DNA of 62,079 bases from an uncultured Clostridia bacterium (GTDB lineage Bacteria > Bacillota > Clostridia > TANB77 > CAG-508): the NCBI GenBank assembly GCA_944391855.1, contig CALXVB010000006.1:1-62079 (forward strand), read 5' to 3'. The stretch's first letter is position 1. Each line of letters opens with the position of its first letter. The position numbers were made by a program, and so were the translations under genes. The notes beneath the pieces are model-generated. The model searched no databases. It had not been told where the DNA came from and was given only the letters and a program-made list of their open reading frames with translations. Below, piece by piece: positions 36,550-45,464 of this stretch.

Positions 36550-37008
36550 ATGAAAATTAATAGTATTTTAGAGAAATTTTAAAATACTCGTATTTTAGCA
36601 ACTATTGTAATAATCGCAATAGTTTTAAGTACATTTTTTTCATATGTTAGCTACAATATTTTTGGATACAAATATAGTGTCTCATTATGGCATTATTGGT
36701 AAGGCAAAGTTATTCTTATTTTAGCAATTGCCGATTTAATATTTATTTTCAAAGACTATGTTGAAAAGTATATTCCTAATCTAATTAATGCTGGCTTTTG
36801 GCAAAAAATTGCAAACATTAAAAATTCTAAGGCTTCTTTTGTTCCAACATTTTTAATTGCAGCTTTAGCGCTTTATTTAGCCTTAAATGCTAATATTAAA
36901 TTTTCATATTATAGTTTAGGATTTTATTTACTATGGCTTGGAATAATTTGCTTAATTGCATATCCAATATTACATAAAAATAATACTGATGTCCAAAACA
37001 ATGGATAA
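36550..37008 (+). pseudogene. decayed membrane-protein gene with two in-frame TAA stops
   Basis: Starting at an ATG behind AAAGGGGGG, one continuous frame of 153 codons runs to a final TAA, broken only by TAA at codon 11 (36580) and codon 51 (36700). The translation has four hydrophobic helices: 'ILATIVIIAIVLSTFF', 'VILILAIADLIFIF', 'FVPTFLIAALALYLAL' and 'FYLLWLGIICLIAYPIL'. There is no frameshift. Each stop is one change from CAA, AAA or GAA. I do not recognise the family. It sits just upstream of the LPxTG surface-protein gene. Nonsense decay is the simplest reading; sequencing error or use of internal starts cannot be excluded. Confidence 0.65.
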
Positions 37009-37045
37009 ATAATTATTAATAAGCTAAAGAAAATAGGAGGTAAAA

Positions 37046-38581
37046 ATGAAAAAATTAAAACTTATTATACTTTTCTTTGTTATATTAGCATTGTTTCTAA
37101 TTATTCATAATGTTTCCAATGCTGCAACAGAATATACATATTCTGATACAGAACAAGGCGTAGAGTGGACTTATGAATTAGATGATAATAATAATGTAAT
37201 AAACTTAAAGTGTAATACATCAACTAAAACCGGAACAATTGTTATACCATCTACAATAGATGGAAAAACAGTAATTTCCTTAAAAGATGGTAATTTATTG
37301 GAAGACAATGGCGCTTTTATGTATTTTTCTGGATTAACAGGAATTACTATTCCAGATACAATAACAACTATAGGTGATTATGCTTTTTATAATTGTACTG
37401 GATTAAAAAATATAACAGTTCCTAATAGCGTCACAAAAATTGGAGATAGTGCTTTTCAAAATTGCTCAGGTATAACTTCTGTTACATTATCAGAAAATCT
37501 TACTTCAATTGGCTCATATGCTTTCGCTGGTTGTAGCGGATTAAAAAGTATTAGTATTCCAGATAGCGTTACTGAAATTGGTTCTTCTGCTTTCAAAAAT
37601 TGCAGTGGATTAAAAGATTTAACTCTTTCTAAAAATTTAACTAAGATATCTGCTGGATCATTTGAAGGATGTACAGGGCTTACAAGTGTAATTATCCCAG
37701 ACTCGGTTACAACTATAATAGGAAATGATACATATTACCCAAATGTTGGTGCTTTTAAGGACTGTAAAAATCTAGAAAAAATATTAATTCCAGATACAGT
37801 TGCAAGTATAGGAGAATATGCTTTTTACGGGTGCGATAAACTAACTATCTATGGAAATGATGGTATGACTTCTAAAGAATATGCTGAAGAACATTCAATC
37901 AGTTTCGACTATATTGCTAACTGGGATAAAGAAGATTCTGGATCTGATATAACATCTCCAACAGTAGAAAAGATAGAAGTAACTTATGATAGTGTTAAGG
38001 ATTATGATAAAGATACTAATAAAAATATGTATATACTTCCATCTAATGCTAAGATAGTAATAAACGTATATTTTAGTGAAGTTGTAGAAGGAACATCTGT
38101 GCCTACTCTAACAATCAAATTTGGAGATGGTAAAAACATAGAAGTAAAAGAAGGCGCAATTAGTGGTTCTACAATTACATATATTTATACTGTAAAAAGT
38201 ACAGATAAAGGAATAATGAGTACAGTTAGTTATTCTGGTGGCAATTTAACAGATGCTGCTGGAAATAAAGCAACCTTAAGTTGCCCTGCTTTAAGAATAC
38301 AATATAGCAGTGGAGACTTTGTATATGCAAATGGAACTATTACAAATCCAGATGACAATAACAACTCAAACAATAATAACAATAATGGCTCTAATAACAA
38401 CGGTTCTAACAATAATAATTCTAATACAGATAATAAAAATGAAGACGGAAAAGATGATACAACCGCTAGCGGAAAACTACCACAAACTGGTTTATCAATC
38501 ACATTGTCTTTAGTAATAGTTGTTTTAATAACTGGTTGTATATTTGCATACATTAAGTTTAAAAACTTAAAAGATATTTAA
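37046..38581 (+). CDS. BspA-like leucine-rich-repeat surface protein with LPxTG anchor
   Basis: 511 aa. A signal peptide ('LKLIILFFVILALFLII', cleaved after about residue 28) precedes a tandem array of ~23-residue BspA/TpLRR repeats (~75-280), seen as recurring 'IPDSVTxIGxxAFxNCSGL'-type units. An Ig-like segment follows (~300-430), then an Asn-rich linker (~440-470). The C-terminus 'LPQTG' plus hydrophobic helix and Lys-rich tail is a sortase-anchoring signal. Such proteins are covalently attached to peptidoglycan and often bind host or microbial surfaces. AGGAGG lies 6 nt before the ATG. Confidence 0.93.
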   Translation: MKKLKLIILFFVILALFLIIHNVSNAATEYTYSDTEQGVEWTYELDDNNNVINLKCNTSTKTGTIVIPSTIDGKTVISLKDGNLLEDNGAFMYFSGLTGITIPDTITTIGDYAFYNCTGLKNITVPNSVTKIGDSAFQNCSGITSVTLSENLTSIGSYAFAGCSGLKSISIPDSVTEIGSSAFKNCSGLKDLTLSKNLTKISAGSFEGCTGLTSVIIPDSVTTIIGNDTYYPNVGAFKDCKNLEKILIPDTVASIGEYAFYGCDKLTIYGNDGMTSKEYAEEHSISFDYIANWDKEDSGSDITSPTVEKIEVTYDSVKDYDKDTNKNMYILPSNAKIVINVYFSEVVEGTSVPTLTIKFGDGKNIEVKEGAISGSTITYIYTVKSTDKGIMSTVSYSGGNLTDAAGNKATLSCPALRIQYSSGDFVYANGTITNPDDNNNSNNNNNNGSNNNGSNNNNSNTDNKNEDGKDDTTASGKLPQTGLSITLSLVIVVLITGCIFAYIKFKNLKDI

Positions 38582-38600
38582 AAATTATACAAAAGTAATA

Positions 38601-38636
38601 GCTGAGGATATAATAAAACATCCTCAGCATTTTTTA
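38601..38636 (+). terminator. terminator of the LPxTG protein gene
   Basis: Perfect 9-bp stem (GCTGAGGAT with ATCCTCAGC), 10-nt loop, T-run. The tail reaches the 3' end of the converging XRE gene. Confidence 0.88.
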
Positions 38637-38969
38637 AGACACATTACTCTTATTAAAATATTCAATCATATGAATAATAGTATCTTGATTATTTGGTTTT
38701 AGTTTATCAAACCCAAATAATGCACTATTAATTTCTTTCTTTCCTTTTACATCGAGATATTCACTGAAAATCTCATCCATTCCTATGTTATATAAATTAC
38801 ATAGCTTTACCAACACCTCGTATGATGGTTTTGACCTATCCTGCTCTATATCCCCGATATACCTAGGTGAACACTCAATTGCTTCAGCTAATTTTTCTTG
38901 CGTATATCCATGACTTTTCCTTATGGCCTGAATATTTTTTCCAATCTTTATTACCTTTGCTTTTTTCAT
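38634..38969 (-). CDS. XRE-family transcriptional regulator
   Basis: 111 aa. An N-terminal Cro/CI-type HTH is complete: 'IGKNIQAIRKSHGYTQEKLA', 'CSPRYIGDIEQDRSKPSYEVL', 'LCNLYNIGMDEIF'. The remaining ~40 residues ('SALFGFDKLKPNNQDTIIHMIEYF') may mediate dimerisation. It converges on the LPxTG gene, so it need not regulate it. No operator is evident. Confidence 0.88.
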   Translation of the reverse strand: MKKAKVIKIGKNIQAIRKSHGYTQEKLAEAIECSPRYIGDIEQDRSKPSYEVLVKLCNLYNIGMDEIFSEYLDVKGKKEINSALFGFDKLKPNNQDTIIHMIEYFNKSNVS

Positions 38970-39123
38970 ATTCTACCCCTTCTCTTAAGAAATTAAATAT
39001 ATGATAACAAAGGTAATTATTATATAAAACGAATTATATGCGTATTTTATACTTATATATTTCTGGTTTCACCATATGTAAATCGCTTCTTTTAAACTAT
39101 TTCTACTATATTATTTATTAATC

Positions 39124-40395
39124 TTAATTTTCAAATTTTTTTAGAACTTCTTTCGTATCTATAACTTTTACTATTCTATTTTCCATTAAAATTTTGCCAT
39201 TAACTATAGTTGTATCGACACTTCTTCCTTCAGTATTATAGACTAAATTAGATATTATATCTACATTTGGTAACATTTTAATATTATCTAATTTTTTAGA
39301 TATATCTACAATAATTATGTCTGCTTTTTTCCCTTTTTCTATACTTCCTATTTTATCATCTAGTCCCAATAGCTTAGCACCATTTATTGTTGCCATTTTT
39401 ATTACGTCTCTTGCACTAATTCTTTTTTCATTTTCATGAATTCCACCTTGTATTAATCCTGCAATTTTCATTACTTCAAACATGTCTAAGTTATTTCCAG
39501 AACCTTGTCCATCAGTTCCTAGTGCTACATTTAGTCCTTCTTCTAAATATTTAGTAGTATCTGCAATTTTGCAACCAAGTCTTAAATTTGATATTGGATT
39601 ATGTGAAATACCACAATCTAATGTTTTTAAAACTCCTATATCAAAATCAGACAATTTTACTCCATGTGCTAGTATAATATGAAGTCCTTCAAAATATTTC
39701 TTTAGTACATTTACAGCAATATCTCCATGTAATTTTTTTATACTCTCAATTTCATCTATGCTTTCTAAAAAGTGTACATGAATTGGTAAATTATATTTTA
39801 ATGCAAGTTCTCTTGACTTTTCTAATACTTCTTTCGAACAAGTATATAACCCATGTGGTGCTACTGAATATGTTATTAAATCATTATCTTTATCTCGAGT
39901 TTCATATAATTTAATAAACTCATTTATCCTATTCTCTGAAGCTTCTTTTCCGTCACTATCCATAAGAACTCTTGTAATCATAGCTCTCATTTTACTCTTT
40001 TCTAATGCTTCCCTTATCTTTTCTGAAAAGAAATAATGGTCATTTACACAAGTAGTACCTGTTGAAATCATTTCTAATATAGAAAGATTAGTAGCGTTAT
40101 ACACTTCTTCCTCTGTTAGTTTGTCTTCTATTGGCCATATTTTTTCACTAAGCCATGTATATAAATCTGAGCCTTCGAAAGTTCCTCTAAATATACTCAT
40201 TGCAATATGTGCATGTGTATTTATTAGTCCTGGCATAACCACTTTATCCCTTGCATCTATTACCTTTTCATCAGGATTTTCATTTAAACTTTCTGAAATT
40301 TCGGTAATCTCGCTCTCTTCAATTCTAATATCAAGTTTTTTTACTTTAACGTCATTATTCTCAAATATAATAACATTTCCATTTTTAATTAACAT
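39124..40395 (-). CDS. mtaD: amidohydrolase, MTA/SAH deaminase (MtaD) type
   Basis: 423 aa. Metal-dependent amidohydrolase landmarks: 'PGLINTHAHIAM' (HxH, ~60), 'APHGLYTCS' (~188), 'LPIHVHFLESIDE' (metal His plus Glu, ~212-222), 'ILAHGVKL' (His, ~250) and 'ALGTDGQGSGNNLDMF' (Asp, ~295). This matches 5'-methylthioadenosine/S-adenosylhomocysteine deaminases, which clear by-products of SAM use. Related cytosine or guanine deaminases are the alternative. A GAGAGG site lies 11 nt before the start, and a REP-like pair lies 20 bp further upstream in the leader. Confidence 0.85.
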   Translation of the reverse strand: MLIKNGNVIIFENNDVKVKKLDIRIEESEITEISESLNENPDEKVIDARDKVVMPGLINTHAHIAMSIFRGTFEGSDLYTWLSEKIWPIEDKLTEEEVYNATNLSILEMISTGTTCVNDHYFFSEKIREALEKSKMRAMITRVLMDSDGKEASENRINEFIKLYETRDKDNDLITYSVAPHGLYTCSKEVLEKSRELALKYNLPIHVHFLESIDEIESIKKLHGDIAVNVLKKYFEGLHIILAHGVKLSDFDIGVLKTLDCGISHNPISNLRLGCKIADTTKYLEEGLNVALGTDGQGSGNNLDMFEVMKIAGLIQGGIHENEKRISARDVIKMATINGAKLLGLDDKIGSIEKGKKADIIIVDISKKLDNIKMLPNVDIISNLVYNTEGRSVDTTIVNGKILMENRIVKVIDTKEVLKKFEN

Positions 40396-40415
40396 AATCT
40401 ACATTACCTCTCTTT

Positions 40416-40489
40416 TTTACAAAAGGGGACGGGCTTGTTTTGTAAATTTACAATTTAAGCCCGTCCCCTTTTGTATCCCCTTTTGTAAA
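40416..40489. repeat. paired REP-like palindromes, locus 3
   Basis: First element: arms TTTACAAAA (40416-40424) and TTTTGTAAA (40438-40446) around GGGGACGGGCTTG. The second follows directly, inverted: TTTACAA, then AAGCCCGTCCCC, TTTTGTA, a partial extra TCCCC unit and TTTTGTAAA (ends 40489). Same core as locus 2, with arms changed from TTTGCAAAA to TTTACAAAA on both sides. Confidence 0.8.
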
Positions 40490-40559
40490 TTTACTATATT
40501 TAATATACAGTATGTAAGTGTTTATTGCAAGATTATTTTTCAAGTTTTACTTTTTAATA

Positions 40560-40999
40560 ATTTTTTATACATAAAATTTGGACAAAAGAAATAAAATTCT
40601 CTTGCCCAAATTTATCATAAAACTGATATTAATCTCCAGCTAAAACTAATATACCTAATTTGTAACCTAATATACATTGCTGTATAAATAAGCTAGTTCT
40701 TAAATATATTAATCAGTTGCTCGACTATTAATGCACCCATAATAACCATATTCGTCCAAGCGTGGGACTAGTAACAGCCATTAAAAAATACAAGAACAAT
40801 CTTAACTTTGAATATATTACATATATTTTAACCATACATTAAGCAAATTATATCTACAAACATATTATATAAATTAAGTAAATATAACTTTTGTACAGCT
40901 TGCGTACAAATAATATACTCTCATCTCCGACATATAATAATATAAGGTCATTACACTATTATATATCTTTGCTCGAACAATATAGAAAATTAATATAAA
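40560..40999 (-). ncRNA. candidate structured non-coding RNA in a 650-bp gene-free stretch
   Basis: No plausible gene fits 40490-41141. On the minus strand a promoter-like TTGATA (41028-41033), 16 bp, TAGTAT (41006-41011) would start near 40999. Hairpins follow (TTTGTAC...GTACAAA near 40897-40911). A GC-richer block at 40712-40790 contains GTCC...GGAC (40754-40768) and GCTCGAC. At the far end is a long stem, AAATTTGGACAAAAGAA against TTCTCTTGCCCAAATTT (about 40574-40613). I cannot name the RNA. Confidence 0.4.
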
Positions 41000-41141
41000 C
41001 CTCCTATACTACTCTTATTTCAACTAATATCAATCTTATGCTATTATTATGTTCAAAAATTTTTTTATTATTCATCATACTTGTATTTTTCTTTATTTTA
41101 TAGTATCATTAATTTGTATTATTTAACATAGGAGAAAGCTT

Positions 41142-42074
41142 ATGAAAAGTGAAAAGTTTGATTTTTATAGTCCGATTAATTTAAAATCATATAACTTAGA
41201 TAAAACCATGAGATATCAATTAGATATTTTGGGTAGCTTAGATTTTTTTACTAGAAGACATAGTGAAAATGTTGCAAATTTAGTTTGTAGAATTTGTGAA
41301 TATTTTCATTTTAATCCAAAGTTCACCATTTATTGTACTATTTGCGCATACTTACACGATATCGGTAAACTCTTTATTCCTTCTGAAATTTTAAATAAGC
41401 CTGATAGGTTAACTGATGAAGAATTTGAAATAATGAAAACTCATACAACAAAAGGCTATGAAATGTGTATGAAGGATTTAAAACTACGTCCTTATGCAAT
41501 AGGTGCTTTAGACCATCATGAAGCTTTAAATGGCAGTGGATATCCAAATGGTATTACTAAAATACCAATGGAAGCACAAATAATTCGTGTTGCAGACGAA
41601 TATGATGCAATAGTTACAAAAAGACAGTATACAACTCACGTAAACATTTCTGAAACTTTAAGAGATTTGATTAAAGATGCCCAACCAGATCCAAAGTTTG
41701 TTGCATTAGATCATTTATCTCAAAATTCTAAAATTGGAAAAATTAATAAACGTGTTTTAAGAGTGTTATTTAAAGTTGTTATAGATGATATATTGTATGA
41801 AATTAGTTGTTTGTATGATTATTTAGATTATTTAAAAGATAATATCAAAAGATTAGAGTTAATACTCAAATACAATGATAAAATGAATGAAGCTAAAACT
41901 GATAAGAAAAGAGAGTATTACAGAGAAGGTATGAAGATGCTCTTCTTGATCGACGAAAATTTCGATAATTTTAAACAAGTTTATGAAGACTACAAACATG
42001 CTCTAGAAATTCGTAGTGATAGAGTAACAAAACTATATAACGAAATTAAGATTATAAAGAAGTTAGAAGTTTAA
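41142..42074 (+). CDS. HD-GYP-type phosphodiesterase domain protein
   Basis: 310 aa. The HD motif 'CAYLHDIGKLFIPSEILNK' (~65-83) and the GYP stretch 'LDHHEALNGSGYPNG' (~124-138) define HD-GYP proteins, which hydrolyse cyclic di-GMP or related dinucleotides. 'RVADEYDAI' supplies a further conserved Asp. There is no N-terminal receiver or sensor domain and no membrane helix. The C-terminal ~110 residues are helical and charged, without a known domain. AGGAG lies 8 nt before the ATG. It stands alone between the ncRNA region and a shared terminator. Confidence 0.9.
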   Translation: MKSEKFDFYSPINLKSYNLDKTMRYQLDILGSLDFFTRRHSENVANLVCRICEYFHFNPKFTIYCTICAYLHDIGKLFIPSEILNKPDRLTDEEFEIMKTHTTKGYEMCMKDLKLRPYAIGALDHHEALNGSGYPNGITKIPMEAQIIRVADEYDAIVTKRQYTTHVNISETLRDLIKDAQPDPKFVALDHLSQNSKIGKINKRVLRVLFKVVIDDILYEISCLYDYLDYLKDNIKRLELILKYNDKMNEAKTDKKREYYREGMKMLFLIDENFDNFKQVYEDYKHALEIRSDRVTKLYNEIKIIKKLEV

Positions 42075-42093
42075 TATAATAATAAATGAAGAG

Positions 42094-42145
42094 GATGATT
42101 TCCAAATTTGCTATTATATATATATAGCAAATTAAAGAAATCATC
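42094..42145. terminator. bidirectional terminator between the HD-GYP gene and mazF
   Basis: Long stem: GATGATTTC with GAAATCATC outside, AAATTTGCTAT with ATAGCAAATT inside, around a short AT loop. T-rich on the plus side and usable on both strands. Confidence 0.8.
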
Positions 42146-42149
42146 TTTC

Positions 42150-42497
42150 TTATTCTAGTCCAAAGCTTACCCCTAATGCATTATTTACTTTTGAAATTAT
42201 ATTTTCATCATCTATATGACCTATTTTTTCTTTTAATCTACTTTTATCTATTGTTCTTATCTGTTCTGCTAAAACTACAGAATCTGCTTTTAGACCATTA
42301 TTTTGAGAACCAATTTCTATATGTGTTGGTAATTTTGTTTTTCCTGTTTGCGAAGTAATTGCTGCTGCTATAACTGTTGGACTATGCTTATTTCCCATAT
42401 CATTTTGTATTATTAAAACAGGTCTTATTCCTCCCTGTTCTGAACCAACGACTGGGCTTAAATCTGCATAAAACATATCTCCTCTTCTTATTACCAT
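42150..42497 (-). CDS. MazF/PemK-family endoribonuclease toxin
   Basis: 115 aa from the ATG at 42497 (AGGAG 8 nt upstream). The fold is easily recognised: '[31 protein letters not shown]' (split: '[10 protein letters not shown]', '[11 protein letters not shown]'), '[10 protein letters not shown]', 'LPTHIEIG' and '[13 protein letters not shown]'. This is the EndoA/NdoA type of Bacillus, which cuts mRNA at short sequence motifs. A MazE-like antitoxin normally lies directly upstream; here the upstream gene is a 227-aa membrane-anchored protein, and the 71-bp gap holds no small gene. The antitoxin must be elsewhere or absent. Confidence 0.92.
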   Translation of the reverse strand: MVIRRGDMFYADLSPVVGSEQGGIRPVLIIQNDMGNKHSPTVIAAAITSQTGKTKLPTHIEIGSQNNGLKADSVVLAEQIRTIDKSRLKEKIGHIDDENIISKVNNALGVSFGLE

Positions 42498-42568
42498 ATT
42501 CTTCACTCCTATTAGTTTCTATATTTAAGGTCTATTTTTTAATATATTTTAAAAACAGTTTAAGATAG

Positions 42569-43252
42569 TTATTTTATTTCTATCTCATTATATAATATGT
42601 AAACTATATTTTCTCCGTTAATATCTTGCACTAATAATTTGGATGGCTTCGCTGTATTTTTATCAATATATAGAGTTTTCTTACATATATATTTATTTAC
42701 TTTTTCTTTTACCTCCATTATCACATTATTTTCTTCTTCATATATACTTGTTTTATTGCTTTCTTTCAATTCTGTATAATCTGATATAAATGATTCTAGT
42801 GTTATAAAATTATCTATTAAATATTCATAATTTTCATAGACTTTTTCTAAATTCAATCTAGTATTTTTTAATATAAGATTTTGTCCATTATATTCTATTT
42901 CTAATCCCTCTATATTACTTGGCTCTAAAACTACTTGTTTCGTCTGCTTAGTTTTTTCATAAGTTTGCATAATAACATATTTATTAGTATTTTTGTTGCT
43001 GTTTATTGTTGCTTCTATTTTTGCCTCATAAGAACTGATATTTAAAATATATTCCTCAATTTCCTCAATACTATTATTACCAAGTTTTAAATTTTTATAA
43101 TCTTTTTTAGAGAAAAATATTAAAAAAATAACTATAATTATAATTAGAATTAGAAATGTTATTTTGATTTTATTATTTAATTTCTTTTTACTTTTTTTTA
43201 ATTTATTATGCTTGGTTATATTTATTTTACTTTTACTTAATTTACTAAACAT
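42569..43252 (-). CDS. membrane-anchored protein, possibly LolA-fold (GerS-like)
   Basis: 227 aa. A very basic N-terminus (~28 residues, many Lys) is followed by one hydrophobic helix ('ITFLILIIIIVIFLIFF', ~30-46). An extracytoplasmic domain then shows alternating short strands ('YEAKIEATINSNK', 'KYVIMQTYEKTKQTKQVVLEP', 'GLEIEYNGQNLILKN', 'KKTLYIDKNTAKPSKLLV'). That pattern resembles LolA-like beta folds such as the GerS germination protein, but the likeness is structural guesswork. There is no lipobox. AGGAGG precedes the start; mazF follows. Confidence 0.5.
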   Translation of the reverse strand: MFSKLSKSKINITKHNKLKKSKKKLNNKIKITFLILIIIIVIFLIFFSKKDYKNLKLGNNSIEEIEEYILNISSYEAKIEATINSNKNTNKYVIMQTYEKTKQTKQVVLEPSNIEGLEIEYNGQNLILKNTRLNLEKVYENYEYLIDNFITLESFISDYTELKESNKTSIYEEENNVIMEVKEKVNKYICKKTLYIDKNTAKPSKLLVQDINGENIVYILYNEIEIK

Positions 43253-43276
43253 ATCTTAACCTCCTAAACAAACAAA

Positions 43277-43306
43277 AAATAGATTAATTAAAAAACTAAT
43301 CTATTT
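43277..43306 (-). terminator. dusB terminator
   Basis: Perfect 10-bp stem (AAATAGATTA with TAATCTATTT), 10-nt loop, T-run on the minus strand just after the dusB stop. Confidence 0.8.
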
Positions 43307-43315
43307 CATTTTATT

Positions 43316-44287
43316 TTATATATTTTTAAAGTATTCGTTAAGACAATCTACTAACTCTTGTTTGTTATCAATTTTATTTATTTTTTCTCGTAATTTACTT
43401 GCGTCTTTTCCGTTTCGTATATAATATGATAGATGCTTTCTCATTTCTTTTATAGCAATATTTTCTCCTTTTTCTTCTATAGCTAAATTAATATGTTCTA
43501 AAATAACATTTAGTTTTTCTTTATTGTTAACTACTCTTTGTTCTTTTCCCGCTAGATAGTTTATAACTTCTTCAAATATCCAAGGGTTTCCTATTGCAGC
43601 TCTTCCTATCATTATTCCATCTACATTAGTTTCTTCAAACATTCTTAGTGCATCTTCGTTAGTCTTTATATCTCCATTTCCTATTACTGGTATATTTACC
43701 GCTTCTTTTACTTTCTTAATTATTTTCCAGTCAGCCACACCAGAATAGTATTCTTCTCTTGTTCTCCCATGAATTGTAATTGCTGATACTCCTGCATCTT
43801 CTAGTATTTTTGCTACTTCTACTGCTACTATGCTATCTTTATCCCAACCCTTTCTTATTTTTGCTGTTACTGGTACTTTTGAAGATTTTACTACTTCTTT
43901 TGCAATCTCTTCTAATAGTTCTAAATTTTTTAGTAGTCTACTTCCATCTCCATTTTTTACAATTTTAGGCGCAGGACACCCAAAATTTATATCTACAATA
44001 TCCACAAAATTCCCCACATATTCTGCTGCATATTTTAATGCTTCTATGCTACTTCCAAATATTTGAGCAGCAACAGGTCTTTGTTCATCCTCTATGTTTA
44101 GCAAAAGCTTTGTTTTTGAATCATCATAATACAAGCCTTTGCTACTAATCATCTCTGTACAGGCTAGACCGGCACCATATTTTTCGCATATCAACCTAAA
44201 TGGCAGGTCTGTTATACCTGCCATTGGTGCTAAGAGTATATTATTTCTTAATTCTACATTCCCTATTTTTAACTTTTTTAAAAACAT
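43316..44287 (-). CDS. dusB: tRNA-dihydrouridine synthase
   Basis: 323 aa. FMN-binding TIM-barrel landmarks: 'LLAPMAGITDLPFRLIC' at the N-terminus, 'VDINFGCPAPKIVKNGDGS' with the catalytic Cys (~100), 'AITIHGRTREEYYSGVADW' (~175) and 'VIGNGDIKTNEDA' and 'GIMIGRAAIGNPWIF' as phosphate-binding loops. It reduces uridines in the tRNA D-loop. The DusB subtype is inferred from the Firmicute context. AAGGA precedes the start. The gene lies 70 bp downstream of rodA on the same strand. Confidence 0.93.
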   Translation of the reverse strand: MFLKKLKIGNVELRNNILLAPMAGITDLPFRLICEKYGAGLACTEMISSKGLYYDDSKTKLLLNIEDEQRPVAAQIFGSSIEALKYAAEYVGNFVDIVDINFGCPAPKIVKNGDGSRLLKNLELLEEIAKEVVKSSKVPVTAKIRKGWDKDSIVAVEVAKILEDAGVSAITIHGRTREEYYSGVADWKIIKKVKEAVNIPVIGNGDIKTNEDALRMFEETNVDGIMIGRAAIGNPWIFEEVINYLAGKEQRVVNNKEKLNVILEHINLAIEEKGENIAIKEMRKHLSYYIRNGKDASKLREKINKIDNKQELVDCLNEYFKNI

Positions 44288-44357
44288 TTTTATTTCCTTC
44301 TACTTTTATATTGTTTTTTCTTATCTTTATATTATTTTTCTATTTATTTCAATAACA

Positions 44358-45464
44358 TTAATCAATGAAAATTGCTTTTTGTCGTCTTCCTGAAATAGCT
44401 AACAGTAATCCTATCATTATAAAATTACTTAAAAGTGAACTTCCTCCATAACTTACAAATGGTAGAGGTATTCCTGTTATAGGTAAAAGTCCCATGGTCA
44501 TACCTATATTTTCTACCATGTGAAAGAAAAAAACTCCTGCTATACCTGCTGCTATATATGAGCCTAAATCATCTTTAGCAGTTTTTGCTACAAATATAGC
44601 TTTGGTAATTAGTATTACATATAGAATTATTACTCCTGCCGCTATTATAAATCCCATTTCTTCTGCAATCAATGCAAATATGAAGTCTGTGGTTTTTGGG
44701 TATAGAAAGCCTAATTGGGTTTGGTTTCCTTTAAATAACCCCATACCAAATAACTCCCCTGCACCTATAGCAAGTTTTGATTGAATTATATTATAGCCAG
44801 CGCCTCTTGGATCTAAATCTGGATTTAAATAAACATCTATTCTTGTTTTAGCATGTTCTGGTAATACAAAGAAGTATAAAAGTGGAACTGCTATAACTAC
44901 TAATAATATAGCTGTTACTATATATCTCTTTTTTATTCCTGCTACGAATAACATAAAAATCAGTGCCATAATAAATGCTAAAGCTGTTCCATAATCCGGT
45001 TGTTTTATAATTAAAAGTGTTGGTACTAAAAATACTAATAGTATTAATAGCAATTTCCCAATTCTACTAATTTCGTCTTTTCCATTTTTTTGTATCTTTG
45101 TTATGACTAATGCAAGCATAAGTATACATATAATCTTTGCAAATTCGGCTGGCTGAATTGAGGCCGAACCTATATTAAACCAGCTAGTAGCCCCATTAAT
45201 AGGTTCTGTAAATAGTACGCCTATTAAAAGTGCTATTATTATTCCATACAATATTGGAGATAATTTTGCTATAAAATTATAGTCAATAAATATTATTACT
45301 ATCATTACTGGCAAACTTATAATCAGCCACATAATTTGTCTTTGTAATTCTTCATAATTAGAATTTTGTGTAGCTGAAGTTAATGCTACTAGTCCTATTG
45401 CTACAAGAAGAATGGTACAAATTAATATCCCCCACTCTATATTTTTAAGGATTTTTCTTTTCAT
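44358..45464 (-). CDS. rodA: peptidoglycan glycosyltransferase RodA (SEDS family)
   Basis: 368 aa from the ATG at 45464 (AGAGG 6 nt upstream; a TTG two codons earlier is less likely). About ten hydrophobic helices. Conserved SEDS segments are 'IKQPDYGTALAFI', 'RIDVYLNPDLDPRGAGYNI', 'QTQLGFLYPKTTDFIFALIAEEMGF' and 'LPITGIPLPFVSYGGSS'. RodA polymerises glycan strands during elongation with a class B PBP. Placement behind minD-minE favours RodA over FtsW. The start overlaps the minE stop by 20 bp, implying translational coupling. Confidence 0.93.
   Translation of the reverse strand: MKRKILKNIEWGILICTILLVAIGLVALTSATQNSNYEELQRQIMWLIISLPVMIVIIFIDYNFIAKLSPILYGIIIALLIGVLFTEPINGATSWFNIGSASIQPAEFAKIICILMLALVITKIQKNGKDEISRIGKLLLILLVFLVPTLLIIKQPDYGTALAFIMALIFMLFVAGIKKRYIVTAILLVVIAVPLLYFFVLPEHAKTRIDVYLNPDLDPRGAGYNIIQSKLAIGAGELFGMGLFKGNQTQLGFLYPKTTDFIFALIAEEMGFIIAAGVIILYVILITKAIFVAKTAKDDLGSYIAAGIAGVFFFHMVENIGMTMGLLPITGIPLPFVSYGGSSLLSNFIMIGLLLAISGRRQKAIFID

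Noticed and set aside
36550-37008. Stop-codon recoding (TAA read as sense)
   Set aside because: Every other gene in the window ends normally at TAA, TAG or TGA with no internal TAA, so nonsense mutation is far simpler.
40640-40800. Short frames in the gene-free region (for example a 17-codon frame near 40790 on the minus strand)
   Set aside because: Too short, broken by stops, no ribosome site; RNA structure explains the region better.
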